DNA from: HGM05190 sp964394205
GTDB taxonomy: Bacteria > Bacteroidota > Bacteroidia > Bacteroidales > Muribaculaceae
Direction of reading: 5' to 3'
DNA length: 56,413 nt
Assembly: GCA_964394205.1 (NCBI GenBank)
Contig: CAYMVS010000008.1
Span: 1-56,413 of the forward strand
The notes below the pieces were generated by a model. The model had not been told where the DNA came from. It ran no database searches and saw only the letters and a list, made by a program, of their open reading frames with translations. Shown one piece after another: positions 44,049 through 51,426 of the stretch (within the stretch, counting starts at the first letter, position 1; every line of letters begins with the position of its first letter). A program made the position numbers and the translations under genes.

Positions 44049-44644
44049 AGGTAGCGGGGCTCTACGGGGGTTAAAGGCTCGGGATAAAGCCGGTGGCAGC
44101 CGTCACAAGACCGGTCCATATATCCTTGATGAACCATGCGTCCGGCAATCCCCGGCAGCAGTGCCGGCAGATAGAAACGCCACTGGCTGTGGCGGGGTTC
44201 AAACCGCAGGAAGGCATTGTCGGCATCGAGATGGAGCGTGAACTCGCTTTTGCCGGTCAGGCCCTCAGGGCCGGTGTGCTGTTTGTAAAAAGATGCCCGA
44301 TAGGCTCCCCGCTCGCCACCCCGGTTTATTGTGCCGATCACCGTGCCCGGGTGGAGCGATCGGTCGGCGCCACCAAGCGACACGACAACATAGTCGACAG
44401 CAATTTTCAATGACCGTGGTCGCTTGACTATGAGGATTGTAGCTCCATCTCCGCCAAATTTCCACACACCCTCGACAGCATCGGCCGGCAACCGGTCAAT
44501 CATCGCCATCACCGAGTCGGGCCGTGTCATCGAGCTTAAGATAATGGTTGTCGATGGCAGCTCGGGGCCTTTTGCGCGTGACTGCACAGGCAGGGCCGAT
44601 GAAAGAATCACCAGCAGTGACAATATCGCCCGGGCACCAATCAT
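44045..44644 (-). CDS. secreted protein of unknown function with a C-terminal CxxCH
   Basis: A 199-residue exported protein (signal MIGARAILSLLVILSSALPVQS). The core (VEGVWKFGGDGATILIVKR, VVSLGGADRSLHPGTVIGTINRGG, FTLHLDADNAFLRFEPRHSQWRFYLPALLPG) is β-rich and may bind a small ligand. Near the C-terminus DRSCDGCHRLYP contains CxxCH, the heme-c attachment pattern, as the only two cysteines of the mature protein. A single motif can be coincidental. It lies between the DUF3078 gene (11 bp) and the 161-residue gene (overlap). Confidence 0.75.
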   Translation of the reverse strand: MIGARAILSLLVILSSALPVQSRAKGPELPSTTIILSSMTRPDSVMAMIDRLPADAVEGVWKFGGDGATILIVKRPRSLKIAVDYVVVSLGGADRSLHPGTVIGTINRGGERGAYRASFYKQHTGPEGLTGKSEFTLHLDADNAFLRFEPRHSQWRFYLPALLPGIAGRMVHQGYMDRSCDGCHRLYPEPLTPVEPRYL

Positions 44645-44655
44645 CGGCTGTCGGT

Positions 44656-46101
44656 TTATTTATAGGAGGAGAAAAGGTAGCTGAACCCAAAGCTGAGTAT
44701 CTCCTTGAGCTGCCAGTCATGCCAGCCTTTCACATCCTTATCGGCCGACGAGTCGTAGCGCAGATGAGCGTAAATCTGTGTGGACAGGAACCGGTTGATT
44801 GTAAACGAGAGCGTGTTTTCAAAGTCGCTCTGCACATAGTCATAGTTGGTGAAGATGAAAAACCGTGACTGCAACTTGATGTTTGAGGCAATCTTCCAGG
44901 AAATCTTGCACTCGCCGCTCGAACCGATCTCGCTCACAGTCTTGTGTCCCGCCGCGATGCCAAACGAGGTCACGTCCATGCGTGAGCTGAAACAGGTCTT
45001 GAGGTTGTAGGAGAACGGCGAGATGGCGGCGTCAAACGAGAACGATTTTGAGGGGGAGGTATAGCTGTAGGTCATACCGACACCGAGGTTGAGCTCGCCG
45101 GGCGAGAAAAACGCGGCCTGGAGGGTGTTGGAGTTCTTCTTGTAATTGTTGAGAAACTGTGTTTTCAGCACCCCGGTGAGTGAATAGTACCACCGGCGGG
45201 CGGCCTTGTAGCCGAGCTTGGCGTTGATTTGAAAGAGATCCTCGCTGATGCTGTAGTTGCGCATCTCGTCGTCGGGAGCGCTGTTGAGACCTAACTTGTA
45301 GCTTATCGTGCTTTCGGCCAATAGGCTGGGATAGAACGCCGGGTTCAGCTTGACGTCAAACCGGGCGCCAATGAGCATGTTGAGGTTGTTGTTGCCTCCC
45401 TGATACCAGTTGGGCGACAGATAGGCCTGCGAGAACTGGATGGTGCCGTTGAAGTCGTGCAGCCAGTTGCGGCGGTCAAACTTGGCGTCGACATCGACCT
45501 TCAGATCCTGCTCGTTGACCGGAATCTCTTTGACAACAATCTTTGCAATGAGAGGGTCGACCTCGGCCCGGTATTTCTTGGGGGGCTCGGGCATCGTGCG
45601 CTCGTTGTAGCGCACCGTGCCGGGGCTGGCCACAAAATAGGCCTGTCGGGCGTGTCTTAAAAGATTGTCTCTGAAAGCCTCCTGCTCAAGCCATTCAAAG
45701 GCTTTTGGAGCAACATCGCTTGTGGGCTTGGTGGCCATCGTCAATGTGTCGAGCATCGTGTAGGTGTCAAACACCACCGGCCTGAAGTTATATGGGTCAA
45801 TCGGATTGATCGCGCGCGGCCGGTAGATGGCTATCAGCGAGTCGACACTCATCGGGCCGACGGGCAGCGTGTCTAAGGCGACGTCGACCGTCTGCTCCAT
45901 GATCAGCTCGGGTATTGACTCCATGACGGTCATGCGCAGGCTGTCAATGGCCGGCGACACCGGCGCGTTGTCGGCAACGGGTGTCTCGGTCTTAACCTGA
46001 TTATCGTCGCGACTGAATCCCGGAAGCAGTTGGGCCGACGCGTAGCCTCCCCCTGTCATAAGGAGCGTGACTATAAGTATAACTCGATAAATAATCTTCA
46101 T
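44656..46101 (-). CDS. DUF3078-type outer-membrane β-barrel protein
   Basis: A 481-residue exported protein. The signal peptide MKIIYRVILIVTLLMTGGGYASA is followed by a helical region and then a barrel of alternating strands (WLHDFNGTIQFSQAYLSPNWYQGGNNNLNMLIGA, AESTISYKLGLNSAP, RRWYYSLTGVLKTQFLNNY, KSFSFDAAISPFSYNLKTCFSSRMDV is longer in the gene), ending in a C-terminal aromatic strand (EILSFGFSYLFSSY) typical of BAM substrates. The NWYQGGNNN motif is the DUF3078 hallmark. Role unknown. The ATG at 46101 starts the signal peptide and lies 26 bases after a strong -7 box. Confidence 0.87.
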   Translation of the reverse strand: MKIIYRVILIVTLLMTGGGYASAQLLPGFSRDDNQVKTETPVADNAPVSPAIDSLRMTVMESIPELIMEQTVDVALDTLPVGPMSVDSLIAIYRPRAINPIDPYNFRPVVFDTYTMLDTLTMATKPTSDVAPKAFEWLEQEAFRDNLLRHARQAYFVASPGTVRYNERTMPEPPKKYRAEVDPLIAKIVVKEIPVNEQDLKVDVDAKFDRRNWLHDFNGTIQFSQAYLSPNWYQGGNNNLNMLIGARFDVKLNPAFYPSLLAESTISYKLGLNSAPDDEMRNYSISEDLFQINAKLGYKAARRWYYSLTGVLKTQFLNNYKKNSNTLQAAFFSPGELNLGVGMTYSYTSPSKSFSFDAAISPFSYNLKTCFSSRMDVTSFGIAAGHKTVSEIGSSGECKISWKIASNIKLQSRFFIFTNYDYVQSDFENTLSFTINRFLSTQIYAHLRYDSSADKDVKGWHDWQLKEILSFGFSYLFSSYK

Positions 46102-46127
46102 CTTCACGTTGAAACTGTGGGTTTTTG

Positions 46128-46158
46128 CAAAGGTAAGTGAAAAATATCTTATTGCAAA
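46128..46158 (-). promoter_or_regulatory. promoter of the DUF3078 operon
   Basis: The minus strand reads TTTG (46155-46158), 19 bp, TACCTTTG (46128-46135): both boxes match and spacing is ideal. Confidence 0.8.
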
Positions 46159-46197
46159 AAATTCTACGGGCAACATGTCGATGGCGGGTGGAGACAC

Positions 46198-46233
46198 AAA
46201 AAAGCCGCGCCGTGGCCCTTGCTGGGTCACGGC
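46198..46233 (-). terminator. terminator of the thioredoxin gene
   Basis: On the minus strand GCCGTGACCC and GGGCCACGGC form a stem with a 5-base loop (one A/C mismatch), followed by GCGGC and a run of six T. Confidence 0.85.
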
Positions 46234-46280
46234 ACGTTAAATGATTGTTTGATAAAGGTTTCTGTAAAGGGAAAGAGCTG

Positions 46281-46592
46281 TTACTTGTGGGCGTCGCCAA
46301 CGTGGTCGTTGATTTTGTCGACCAGCACATCGGCTTGCTGAACGCCCTGTGCCCTCCAGATTGCCTCGCCCCCCTTGAAGAGAATCAGTGTGGGGATTGA
46401 GCGGACATTGTATTGGGCGGCGATTGCCTGATTGGCGTCCACATCAATCTTGAGAATCGTGGCTTTGTCGCCAACGGCCTCTTTAACCTTTTCAAGTATC
46501 GGCGCCTGAACGCGGCACGGGCCACACCAGGTGGCAAAAAAGTCAACCAATGTTGGCTTGTCGCTCTCTATAATCTGTTTGAAATCGCTCAT
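46281..46592 (-). CDS. trxA: thioredoxin
   Basis: A 103-residue cytoplasmic thiol-disulfide reductant. FFATWCGPCRVQAPIL carries the redox pair Cys23-Cys26. ILKIDVDANQAIAAQYNVRSIPTLILFKGGE contains the cis-Pro loop. There is no signal peptide, so it acts in the cytoplasm. The ATG at 46592 gives the normal thioredoxin start; a longer in-frame extension lacks family sequence. It is monocistronic, ending at a clear terminator. Confidence 0.95.
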   Translation of the reverse strand: MSDFKQIIESDKPTLVDFFATWCGPCRVQAPILEKVKEAVGDKATILKIDVDANQAIAAQYNVRSIPTLILFKGGEAIWRAQGVQQADVLVDKINDHVGDAHK

Positions 46593-46651
46593 AGTCTTTA
46601 TTGTTTTTGTTGTTTCTATATTTAAAACAATCTTGTGGCAATAAAGTTTAT

Positions 46652-46686
46652 GCCCTGTCGACACATCTATATATAGTTGACAGGGC
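46652..46686. repeat. imperfect palindrome upstream of trxA
   Basis: GCCCTGTCGAC pairs with GTTGACAGGGC (one G-T pair) around a loop containing CTATATATAG. It lies between the carboxyltransferase 3' end and trxA and may be an operator or a terminator for the former. Confidence 0.45.
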
Positions 46687-46737
46687 AGGGGGGAGATGTG
46701 AAATGTCTGCTGCAGGCCGGGGGGCTGCAGCAGACAT
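46686..46737 (-). repeat. dispersed hairpin repeat, copy 1 (downstream of the carboxyltransferase gene)
   Basis: ATGTCTGCTGCAG (46703-46715) and CTGCAGCAGACAT (46725-46737) form a perfect 13-bp stem. The sequence including the flank GGGGGGAGATGTGAA recurs almost exactly at 50424-50471. In both places it lies 27-37 bases after the stop of a minus-strand gene, so it probably acts as a terminator or 3'-end stabiliser. It lacks a clean T tract. Confidence 0.7.
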
Positions 46738-46773
46738 CAATGGGTCGGAGGATCGTGATTGTCGGGTTGATTG

Positions 46774-48648
46774 TTATTCGTCAAACTCAACGAGCGGCGC
46801 GTCAACGCCAACCACGTCGTCAACCTTGACAAAGATGCGTTTGACGGTTACCTCTTTCTCGGCGACAACGTCGTTTTCCATCTTCATTGCCTCATAGACA
46901 AGGATAACCTCGTTTTTCTTAACCTTGTCGCCCGGCTTGACGTTGACCGAGATGATGCGTCCACCCATAGGCGCGCTGAGCACCGGTCCGGTGATCGGTT
47001 CATCGTTGGCGGCGGTGTCTTCGGCAACCTCGGGCTGAGCGGCGGCAGCAGTGGCCTGATATTCCTCGGCGCGACGGTTGCGCAGGAACTTGTTGGCGAC
47101 GCTGGGCAACAGCTCGACAAGGAGATATTCCTTGCCGTCGGAGGCCAGGGCGACACCGCCAAACTCCTCGAGCTTGGGATTTTCGGGCTTGCGGTAGGAC
47201 GAGACATCGTAGGGGCGCTCGTCGGCGCTGCCGGTTATTTTCTCGCGGAAAGCGGGATCAACCGGCACCGGGGTGTGGCCATACTCGCCGCGTATAAGCG
47301 ATATAAACTGATTGGAGGGATTGCTGTAGTCGGGATTTCCTTTCTTGCGGTCAAGGGCAAGGCTGACGGCCTGACTGCCGACGATCTGGCTGGTGGGTGT
47401 CACCAATGGTACCAGGCCGGCGTCGCGGCGCACCTTGGGGATGAGGCGCATGGCGTCGTCAAGCAGATCTTCGGCCTGGAGAGCCTTGAGCTGGGCGACC
47501 ATGTTGGAGTACATGCCGCCGGGCACCTCGGCCTCCTTGACAAGCAGGTTGGGCTTGGGGAAACCGAAATAAGCCTCAATCTGGTGGCAAGCGTCGAGCA
47601 GTGCCTCCTCGTCGCCCGATTTGGCAAACGCGATGGCGCTGTCAAAGAGTGCCGATACATTGGCGGGCAGCTCGTCGTGGAGCGGGTCAAACGGACGCTG
47701 CATGTCGTTGGCATGCAGGTCAAACGCCTTGAGGCTCTTGCGGGCGTCGAGCAGCTTGTCGCGTATGCGGCCAACAGCCTCCATATTGGCCTCAACCTCA
47801 ATGCCCAGGCGCTGGCAGAAGATATAAATGAGCTCGATGGCCGGGGCTGCCGAGCCGCCGCCAAACCACCAGATGTTGGTGTCGAGGATGTCTACACCGT
47901 TGAGTATCGCCATGAGCGACGAGGCCAGGCCATAGCCGGGGGTGCAGTGGGTGTGGAAGTCGACCGGAACGGTCAGCTCGGCCTTGAGGCGACCGATGAT
48001 AGAAGCCGCTCTCATCGGGTTGACCAGTCCGGCCATATCTTTAAGCGTGATGATTTTGGCTCCGAGAGCCTCCATCTCTTTGGCTTTGTTCACAAAATAG
48101 TCGTCGGTGAAAATTTTCTCGAGTTTCTTCGCACCCGAAAACATCGACTTGAAACGCGACATGAAGCCACCCTGCTGGGGCTCCTCGTCTTTGGGGTCGA
48201 CAGTGTAGCAAACGGCGCCGTCGGCAATGCCACCGAGCTCGTTGATGAGGCGTATCGATTCCTTTACATTGTCGATATCGTTGAGGGCGTCAAAGATACG
48301 CATCACGTTGAGACCGTTGGCGATAGCCTCTTCATAGAAACCTTTGAGCACTGAGTCGGGGTAGGGCACATATCCAAAGAGGTTGCGCCCGCGTGAGAGT
48401 GCCGAAAGTAGCGATTTTCCCTCTATTTGGTCGTGAATCGTGCGCAGGCGAGTCCAGGGCGACTCGTCGAGATAGCGCATCACCGAGTCGGGCACGGCAC
48501 CACCCCACACTTCCATGATATAGAATCCGGCATCACGATAGTCGGGCAAAAGTCCGTCAATAGTTTTTTGATCAAGACGGGTGGCAAAGAGTGATTGCTG
48601 ACCGTCGCGCAGGGTTAAATCCCTAATTTTCAACTTTTTTGTTTTCAT
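46774..48648 (-). CDS. biotin-dependent carboxyltransferase (oxaloacetate decarboxylase α / pyruvate carboxylase B-like)
   Basis: A 624-residue protein joining a DRE-TIM-type carboxyltransferase domain to a C-terminal biotinyl domain. The catalytic domain shows IRDLTLRDGQQSLFATR, NVMRIFDALNDIDNV, ITLKDMAGLVNPMRA and PVDFHTHCTPGYGLASSLMA with the metal-binding His pair. A conserved carboxylase/PYC_OADA region and an Ala-rich linker follow. Biotinylation Lys589 lies in VYEAMKMENDVV. It would act with a biotin carboxylase or with membrane OadB/OadG subunits, neither of which is in the window, so pyruvate carboxylase B versus oxaloacetate decarboxylase α cannot be decided. A TATATTTG promoter box lies about 75 bases upstream. 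Confidence 0.9.
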   Translation of the reverse strand: MKTKKLKIRDLTLRDGQQSLFATRLDQKTIDGLLPDYRDAGFYIMEVWGGAVPDSVMRYLDESPWTRLRTIHDQIEGKSLLSALSRGRNLFGYVPYPDSVLKGFYEEAIANGLNVMRIFDALNDIDNVKESIRLINELGGIADGAVCYTVDPKDEEPQQGGFMSRFKSMFSGAKKLEKIFTDDYFVNKAKEMEALGAKIITLKDMAGLVNPMRAASIIGRLKAELTVPVDFHTHCTPGYGLASSLMAILNGVDILDTNIWWFGGGSAAPAIELIYIFCQRLGIEVEANMEAVGRIRDKLLDARKSLKAFDLHANDMQRPFDPLHDELPANVSALFDSAIAFAKSGDEEALLDACHQIEAYFGFPKPNLLVKEAEVPGGMYSNMVAQLKALQAEDLLDDAMRLIPKVRRDAGLVPLVTPTSQIVGSQAVSLALDRKKGNPDYSNPSNQFISLIRGEYGHTPVPVDPAFREKITGSADERPYDVSSYRKPENPKLEEFGGVALASDGKEYLLVELLPSVANKFLRNRRAEEYQATAAAAQPEVAEDTAANDEPITGPVLSAPMGGRIISVNVKPGDKVKKNEVILVYEAMKMENDVVAEKEVTVKRIFVKVDDVVGVDAPLVEFDE

Positions 48649-48721
48649 GTTGTTTGATTTTTAAGCGGCCTGAGGCTCTTAATGCCGTGGGAGCGTGGGG
48701 TCGCGTTGGTAGTAATGAACG

Positions 48722-48729
48722 CAAATATA
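48722..48729 (-). promoter_or_regulatory. -7 box upstream of the carboxyltransferase gene
   Basis: The minus strand reads TATATTTG, matching TAnnTTTG, within an AT-rich tract, leaving a leader of about 70 bases. The -33 element is TTTA-like. Confidence 0.5.
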
Positions 48730-48785
48730 ATATGTCATATTTAAATAAAGAAATTTTTCTGTAATTATTTTCCAATAAATCTTCC

Positions 48786-48881
48786 GTGGGTAACCCCGGG
48801 CGAAGCCTTGGCGAGCCCGGGGAGATGGCCGCGTGAGACGCTGAGCCTCGCGAGAGGCGAAGTAATGGTTGAGGCCATGAT
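48786..48881 (-). repeat. 96-bp two-hairpin dispersed repeat, copy A
   Basis: The reverse complement aligns over its full length with 50143-50238. Hairpin 1 is GCCTC-loop-GAGGC (48845-48858). Hairpin 2 is CCCCGGGC (48794-48801) pairing with GCCCGGGG (48815-48822) around a 13-base loop identical in both copies. The two copies are inverted relative to each other and enclose the gene at 49016-49630. The remaining part of the 48649-49015 gap holds the carboxyltransferase promoter and the next gene's promoter. Confidence 0.85.
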
Positions 48882-48963
48882 GGTTTCAAACGATGCTCTC
48901 CAGATGTAGCTGCAATTTGTATTTTGGCAAGCCGCCATTTTTGGTCGATTTTCTTGATGAAAT

Positions 48964-48994
48964 TTTGGGGAGTTGATGAAAAATGATAACTTTG
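48964..48994 (+). promoter_or_regulatory. promoter of the small secreted protein gene at 49016
   Basis: TTTG (48964-48967), 19 bp, TAACTTTG (48987-48994), 21 bases before the ATG. Confidence 0.8.
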
Positions 48995-49015
48995 TGAGAA
49001 ATAGTCCACTGTATT

Positions 49016-49630
49016 ATGAAACACCTTTTGATTCTATTGACAGCCATCGTGGCGCTGACACTCCCCTGTGAGGTCGCCGCCCAGGGTATCATAACGCGCC
49101 CCACCACTAAGAAGGAGCAACCCTCCAATCCCACAACCAAGTCCGAACCTGCCGAAAAGAAAACCCCGGCTCTGCGTCAAACCTGCAAGAATCTTGACCT
49201 CTATACAACCCGTGACGGAGAGTGTTATTTCTTTAGCGTTGACGAGTGGAAAGCGCTCCCCGAGTCAGAGCGAAACAAGTTTGAAAAGAAAGGGGTGGTG
49301 ATAAAGAAAGACGGCATGACGTTTTCGCTCGCTCTAAACGTTTCAAGAAGAAAGATGACATGGAATGAGGCAATGGCGCGATATGGAGACGCGTTACCGA
49401 CAAAGGCTCAAGGCGAGGCCATGGCCGAGCAGTGTAAAGCAGTCAATAACGCTATAATGCAGTTTGGTGGTGATAAGTATCCGGAAAAGTGGTATTGGAA
49501 AAGAGAAGAATACGGTTCTTCCTACGCGTGGTACGTCACTATGAATTACGGTCTCGTGCTCTTCAACTACAAGACTAATTCGCTCAGGGTTCGCGCTGTC
49601 GCGCCCGTGCCGTGTTCGTCGGCGATGTAA
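49016..49630 (+). CDS. secreted protein with Lcl-C-terminal/DUF1566-like domain, paralogue A
   Basis: A 204-residue exported protein (signal MKHLLILLTAIVALTLPCEVAA). A Lys/Pro/Thr linker is followed by LYTTRDGECYFFSVDEWKALPESER and a C-type-lectin-like region of the DUF1566/Fibrobacter-paralogue kind: WNEAMARYGDALPTKAQ, WYWKREEYGSSYAWYVTMNYG, and a closing RVRAVAPVPCSSAM. That fold assignment rests on the pattern of Trp, Asp and the final V(R)AV strand. It is a paralogue of 55768-56403, with a 73-bp identical block. The gene is less GC-rich than its neighbours and lies between inverted copies of a 96-bp repeat, suggesting accessory or mobile status. Confidence 0.8.
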   Translation: MKHLLILLTAIVALTLPCEVAAQGIITRPTTKKEQPSNPTTKSEPAEKKTPALRQTCKNLDLYTTRDGECYFFSVDEWKALPESERNKFEKKGVVIKKDGMTFSLALNVSRRKMTWNEAMARYGDALPTKAQGEAMAEQCKAVNNAIMQFGGDKYPEKWYWKREEYGSSYAWYVTMNYGLVLFNYKTNSLRVRAVAPVPCSSAM

Positions 49631-49823
49631 ACCCTTTAATACTTTACACTTTATACCTTCCCGCGCCCGACGGGCGCGCCACGTGGCGACAGACCCGTGT
49701 GTGGCGGTGGGCGATGGCTCGATGATGACGACCACCGACCCCCGCGCACCTGAAGGCGCACGGCTAAAACAAAAATTTTGTCGACACCTTCCCTCGGGGA
49801 CGCCCGGCGGGGGGATACAGAGA

Positions 49824-49861
49824 CCGGAGGGTGTATCAAACAGATGATACACCCCCTCCGG
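49824..49861 (-). terminator. GC-rich hairpin downstream of the gene remnant
   Basis: CCGGAGGGTGTATCA pairs with TGATACACCCCCTCCGG (two-base bulge) around a short loop. It has no T tract; it lies 40 bases after the remnant's stop on the minus strand and could be its old terminator. Confidence 0.5.
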
Positions 49862-49900
49862 GCGGGGTTGGGTTGGCCGGCTTGGGGCCGGGCGGTTTTG

Positions 49901-49990
49901 TTATTTCAGCTCAAGATAGGTTATCTTGTCCATGTCATTGTAGTTGAGGTTCTCGCCACCCATGCCCCAGATAAACATGTAGTTGGAGGT
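49901..49990 (-). pseudogene. 3' remnant of a β-rich secreted protein gene
   Basis: The minus-strand frame ending at 49901 reads SNYMFIWGMGGENLNYNDM then DKITYLELK and stop, a protein-like C-terminal strand pattern. On its 5' side the coding look ends at 49991, exactly where a GC-rich inverted repeat begins, and the frame beyond is low-complexity. I read it as the tail of a gene truncated by repeat insertion or recombination. The parent family is not recognised. Confidence 0.4.
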
Positions 49991-50017
49991 GCCGGCGACA
50001 GAGCGCCGGCGGCGCGG
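49991..50017 (+). repeat. GC-rich inverted repeat, left copy
   Basis: GCCGGCGACAGAGCGCCGGC and the following GGCGCG match the reverse complement of 50243-50270 with a two-base gap and two substitutions. It abuts the truncated gene remnant. Confidence 0.6.
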
Positions 50018-50142
50018 TGTTAGCGGTGGTGGTGTCAAGGTCGGTTGGTAGTCGCAAATGGCAGTGGTACGAGCCGTCAGCAAAGGCGATGTGTCGAAAA
50101 GCCGCGGCTGTATCGCTAATGTGACGAGTGGCGACAACGCCG

Positions 50143-50238
50143 TCATGGTCTATAACATTACATCGCCTCTCGCGAGGCTCAGTGTCTCACGCGATGCAAT
50201 CCCCATGCTCGCCAAGGCTTCGCATGGGGTTAGCCATG
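50143..50238 (+). repeat. 96-bp two-hairpin dispersed repeat, copy B
   Basis: Inverted relative to copy A. Hairpin 1 is GCCTC-TCGC-GAGGC (50165-50178). Hairpin 2 is CCCCATGC (50201-50208) with GCATGGGG (50222-50229). Relative to copy A two adjacent stem pairs changed on both sides (GG to AT on the left, CC to AT on the right) while the 13-base loop TCGCCAAGGCTTC is unchanged. The rest of 49631-50498 holds the other repeats listed here and no convincing intact gene. Confidence 0.85.
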
Positions 50239-50242
50239 ACCT

Positions 50243-50270
50243 CGCGCCTGCGGCGCTCTGTCGCCCCGGC
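50243..50270 (-). repeat. GC-rich inverted repeat, right copy
   Basis: The reverse complement (GCCGGGGCGACAGAGCGCCG and then CAGGCGCG) pairs with 49991-50017. It directly follows copy B of the 96-bp repeat. Confidence 0.6.
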
Positions 50271-50423
50271 GTGTTTGCGACCCCTGTCGGACCTCCTCGA
50301 GGCCCGGGATTATTGGGAAAAGACTGTTATCACAGCCTCGGGCTTGGGTTGTTCCGCCTTCCGGCTCCACACACCGTTGACCTCGACAGTTGCAATGTCG
50401 CCTTGAGGCGATGTATAGCGATG

Positions 50424-50471
50424 GGGGGAAATGTGAAATGTCTGCTGCGAGCCGGGGCTGCAGCAGACATT
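50424..50471 (-). repeat. dispersed hairpin repeat, copy 2 (downstream of the M23 peptidase gene)
   Basis: AATGTCTGCTGC (50437-50448) and GCAGCAGACATT (50460-50471) form a perfect 12-bp stem, with the same GGGGGG-AATGTGAA flank as copy 1 at 46686-46737. It ends 27 bases past the M23 stop codon. Confidence 0.7.
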
Positions 50472-50498
50472 TATCGTGAGATCTATTATTTTTTTGGA

Positions 50499-51335
50499 TT
50501 AACGGCGACGTGAATGTTTTTTAGAGGTTCTAGCCGTTGCTTTTTTGGCGGTGGTTCTTGAGGCCGTGGCTTTGGCGGCGGGGCGGCTGCCACCGGCGAG
50601 GGCGCGCTGAACTTTCTGCTTGTCAAAGGTGAAGTAGTCATCGTGAGCCACACGACCCTCAAAGTCAATGATGTCGGCAGGGTTGATCTGCAGGCCCATG
50701 TAGCGGGTCTCAAAGTGGAGGTGAGGACCGGTTGAGCGGCCGGTGTTGCCGCCAAGTGCTATGGGCTGACCGGCAACCACGCGTTGGTTGGGTTTCACGA
50801 TGAATCGTGACAGGTGGCCGTAGACTGTCTCCATGCCGTTGTCGTGGCGTATCACAACATAGTAGCCATAGCCGGCGCCTTCAAATTTTGTCAGACGGAC
50901 TTTGCCCGAGAAGGCGGCGCGAACGGTGTCGCCCACTCTGAGGGAGATGTCTACACCTTTGTGCATGCGGCCAAAGCGGGCGCGCCATCCAAAGGGTGAG
51001 GTAACCTTGCCGGGCACGGGGGCGTGGTATTCAGAGACATCGAGGCGCTTGGTGGCCGGGATGGTGACGGTGTTGTCATAGGGGTTTACGCTCTGGCTGT
51101 TCCAGCAGGTGCTGTATATCTCGTCAAGATTTTCGCGCTCTTTCACCGAGTTTACAATCGAGGCCTCTTTGGTCATCGAGGTTGAGATGCTCTTCTGGTG
51201 GGCAATCAGGTCTTTGTGTTGAGTGGTGTGGCTTGCCGGGAGACGATAGGGGGCCTGGGCAAAGGCTACGCCACCAATAATGACGGTTGCAAGAATGGTT
51301 GAAAGGGCTGCTCGTGATTTCTTGAATATCTTCAT
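50499..51335 (-). CDS. M23-family metallopeptidase (LytM/NlpD-like peptidoglycan hydrolase)
   Basis: A 278-residue exported protein (SRAALSTILATVIIGGVAFA signal). A helical N-terminal part precedes the LytM domain: TSPFGWRARFGRMHKGVDISLRVGDTV with the zinc His and Asp, YGYYVVIRHDNGMETVYGHLSRF, GQPIALGGNTGRSTGPHLHFETRY with the HxH pair. All zinc ligands are present, so it is probably an active endopeptidase on peptide cross-links. The C-terminus is a basic Ala/Thr/Lys/Arg tail (KKATARTSKKHSRRR), unusual for the family and possibly wall- or nucleic-acid-binding. Confidence 0.93.
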   Translation of the reverse strand: MKIFKKSRAALSTILATVIIGGVAFAQAPYRLPASHTTQHKDLIAHQKSISTSMTKEASIVNSVKERENLDEIYSTCWNSQSVNPYDNTVTIPATKRLDVSEYHAPVPGKVTSPFGWRARFGRMHKGVDISLRVGDTVRAAFSGKVRLTKFEGAGYGYYVVIRHDNGMETVYGHLSRFIVKPNQRVVAGQPIALGGNTGRSTGPHLHFETRYMGLQINPADIIDFEGRVAHDDYFTFDKQKVQRALAGGSRPAAKATASRTTAKKATARTSKKHSRRR

Positions 51336-51426
51336 GTCGTGGTTATGTCTGAGCCATCGGTTGACAATCGGCGGGGTGTGATTGGTTAGTGATGATTGGT
51401 TGATTGGTCAGGATTGGCTCATTGAT

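Noticed and set aside
46771..48354. A 527-codon open frame opposite the carboxyltransferase gene, and similar long antisense frames opposite the MBOAT and secreted-protein genes
   Set aside because: Composition artefact of GC-rich coding DNA. The sense strand carries complete family motifs, while the antisense product has none.
50058..50513. A 151-codon plus-strand frame across the repeat island
   Set aside because: It runs through both hairpin repeats, has low-complexity composition and matches no family.
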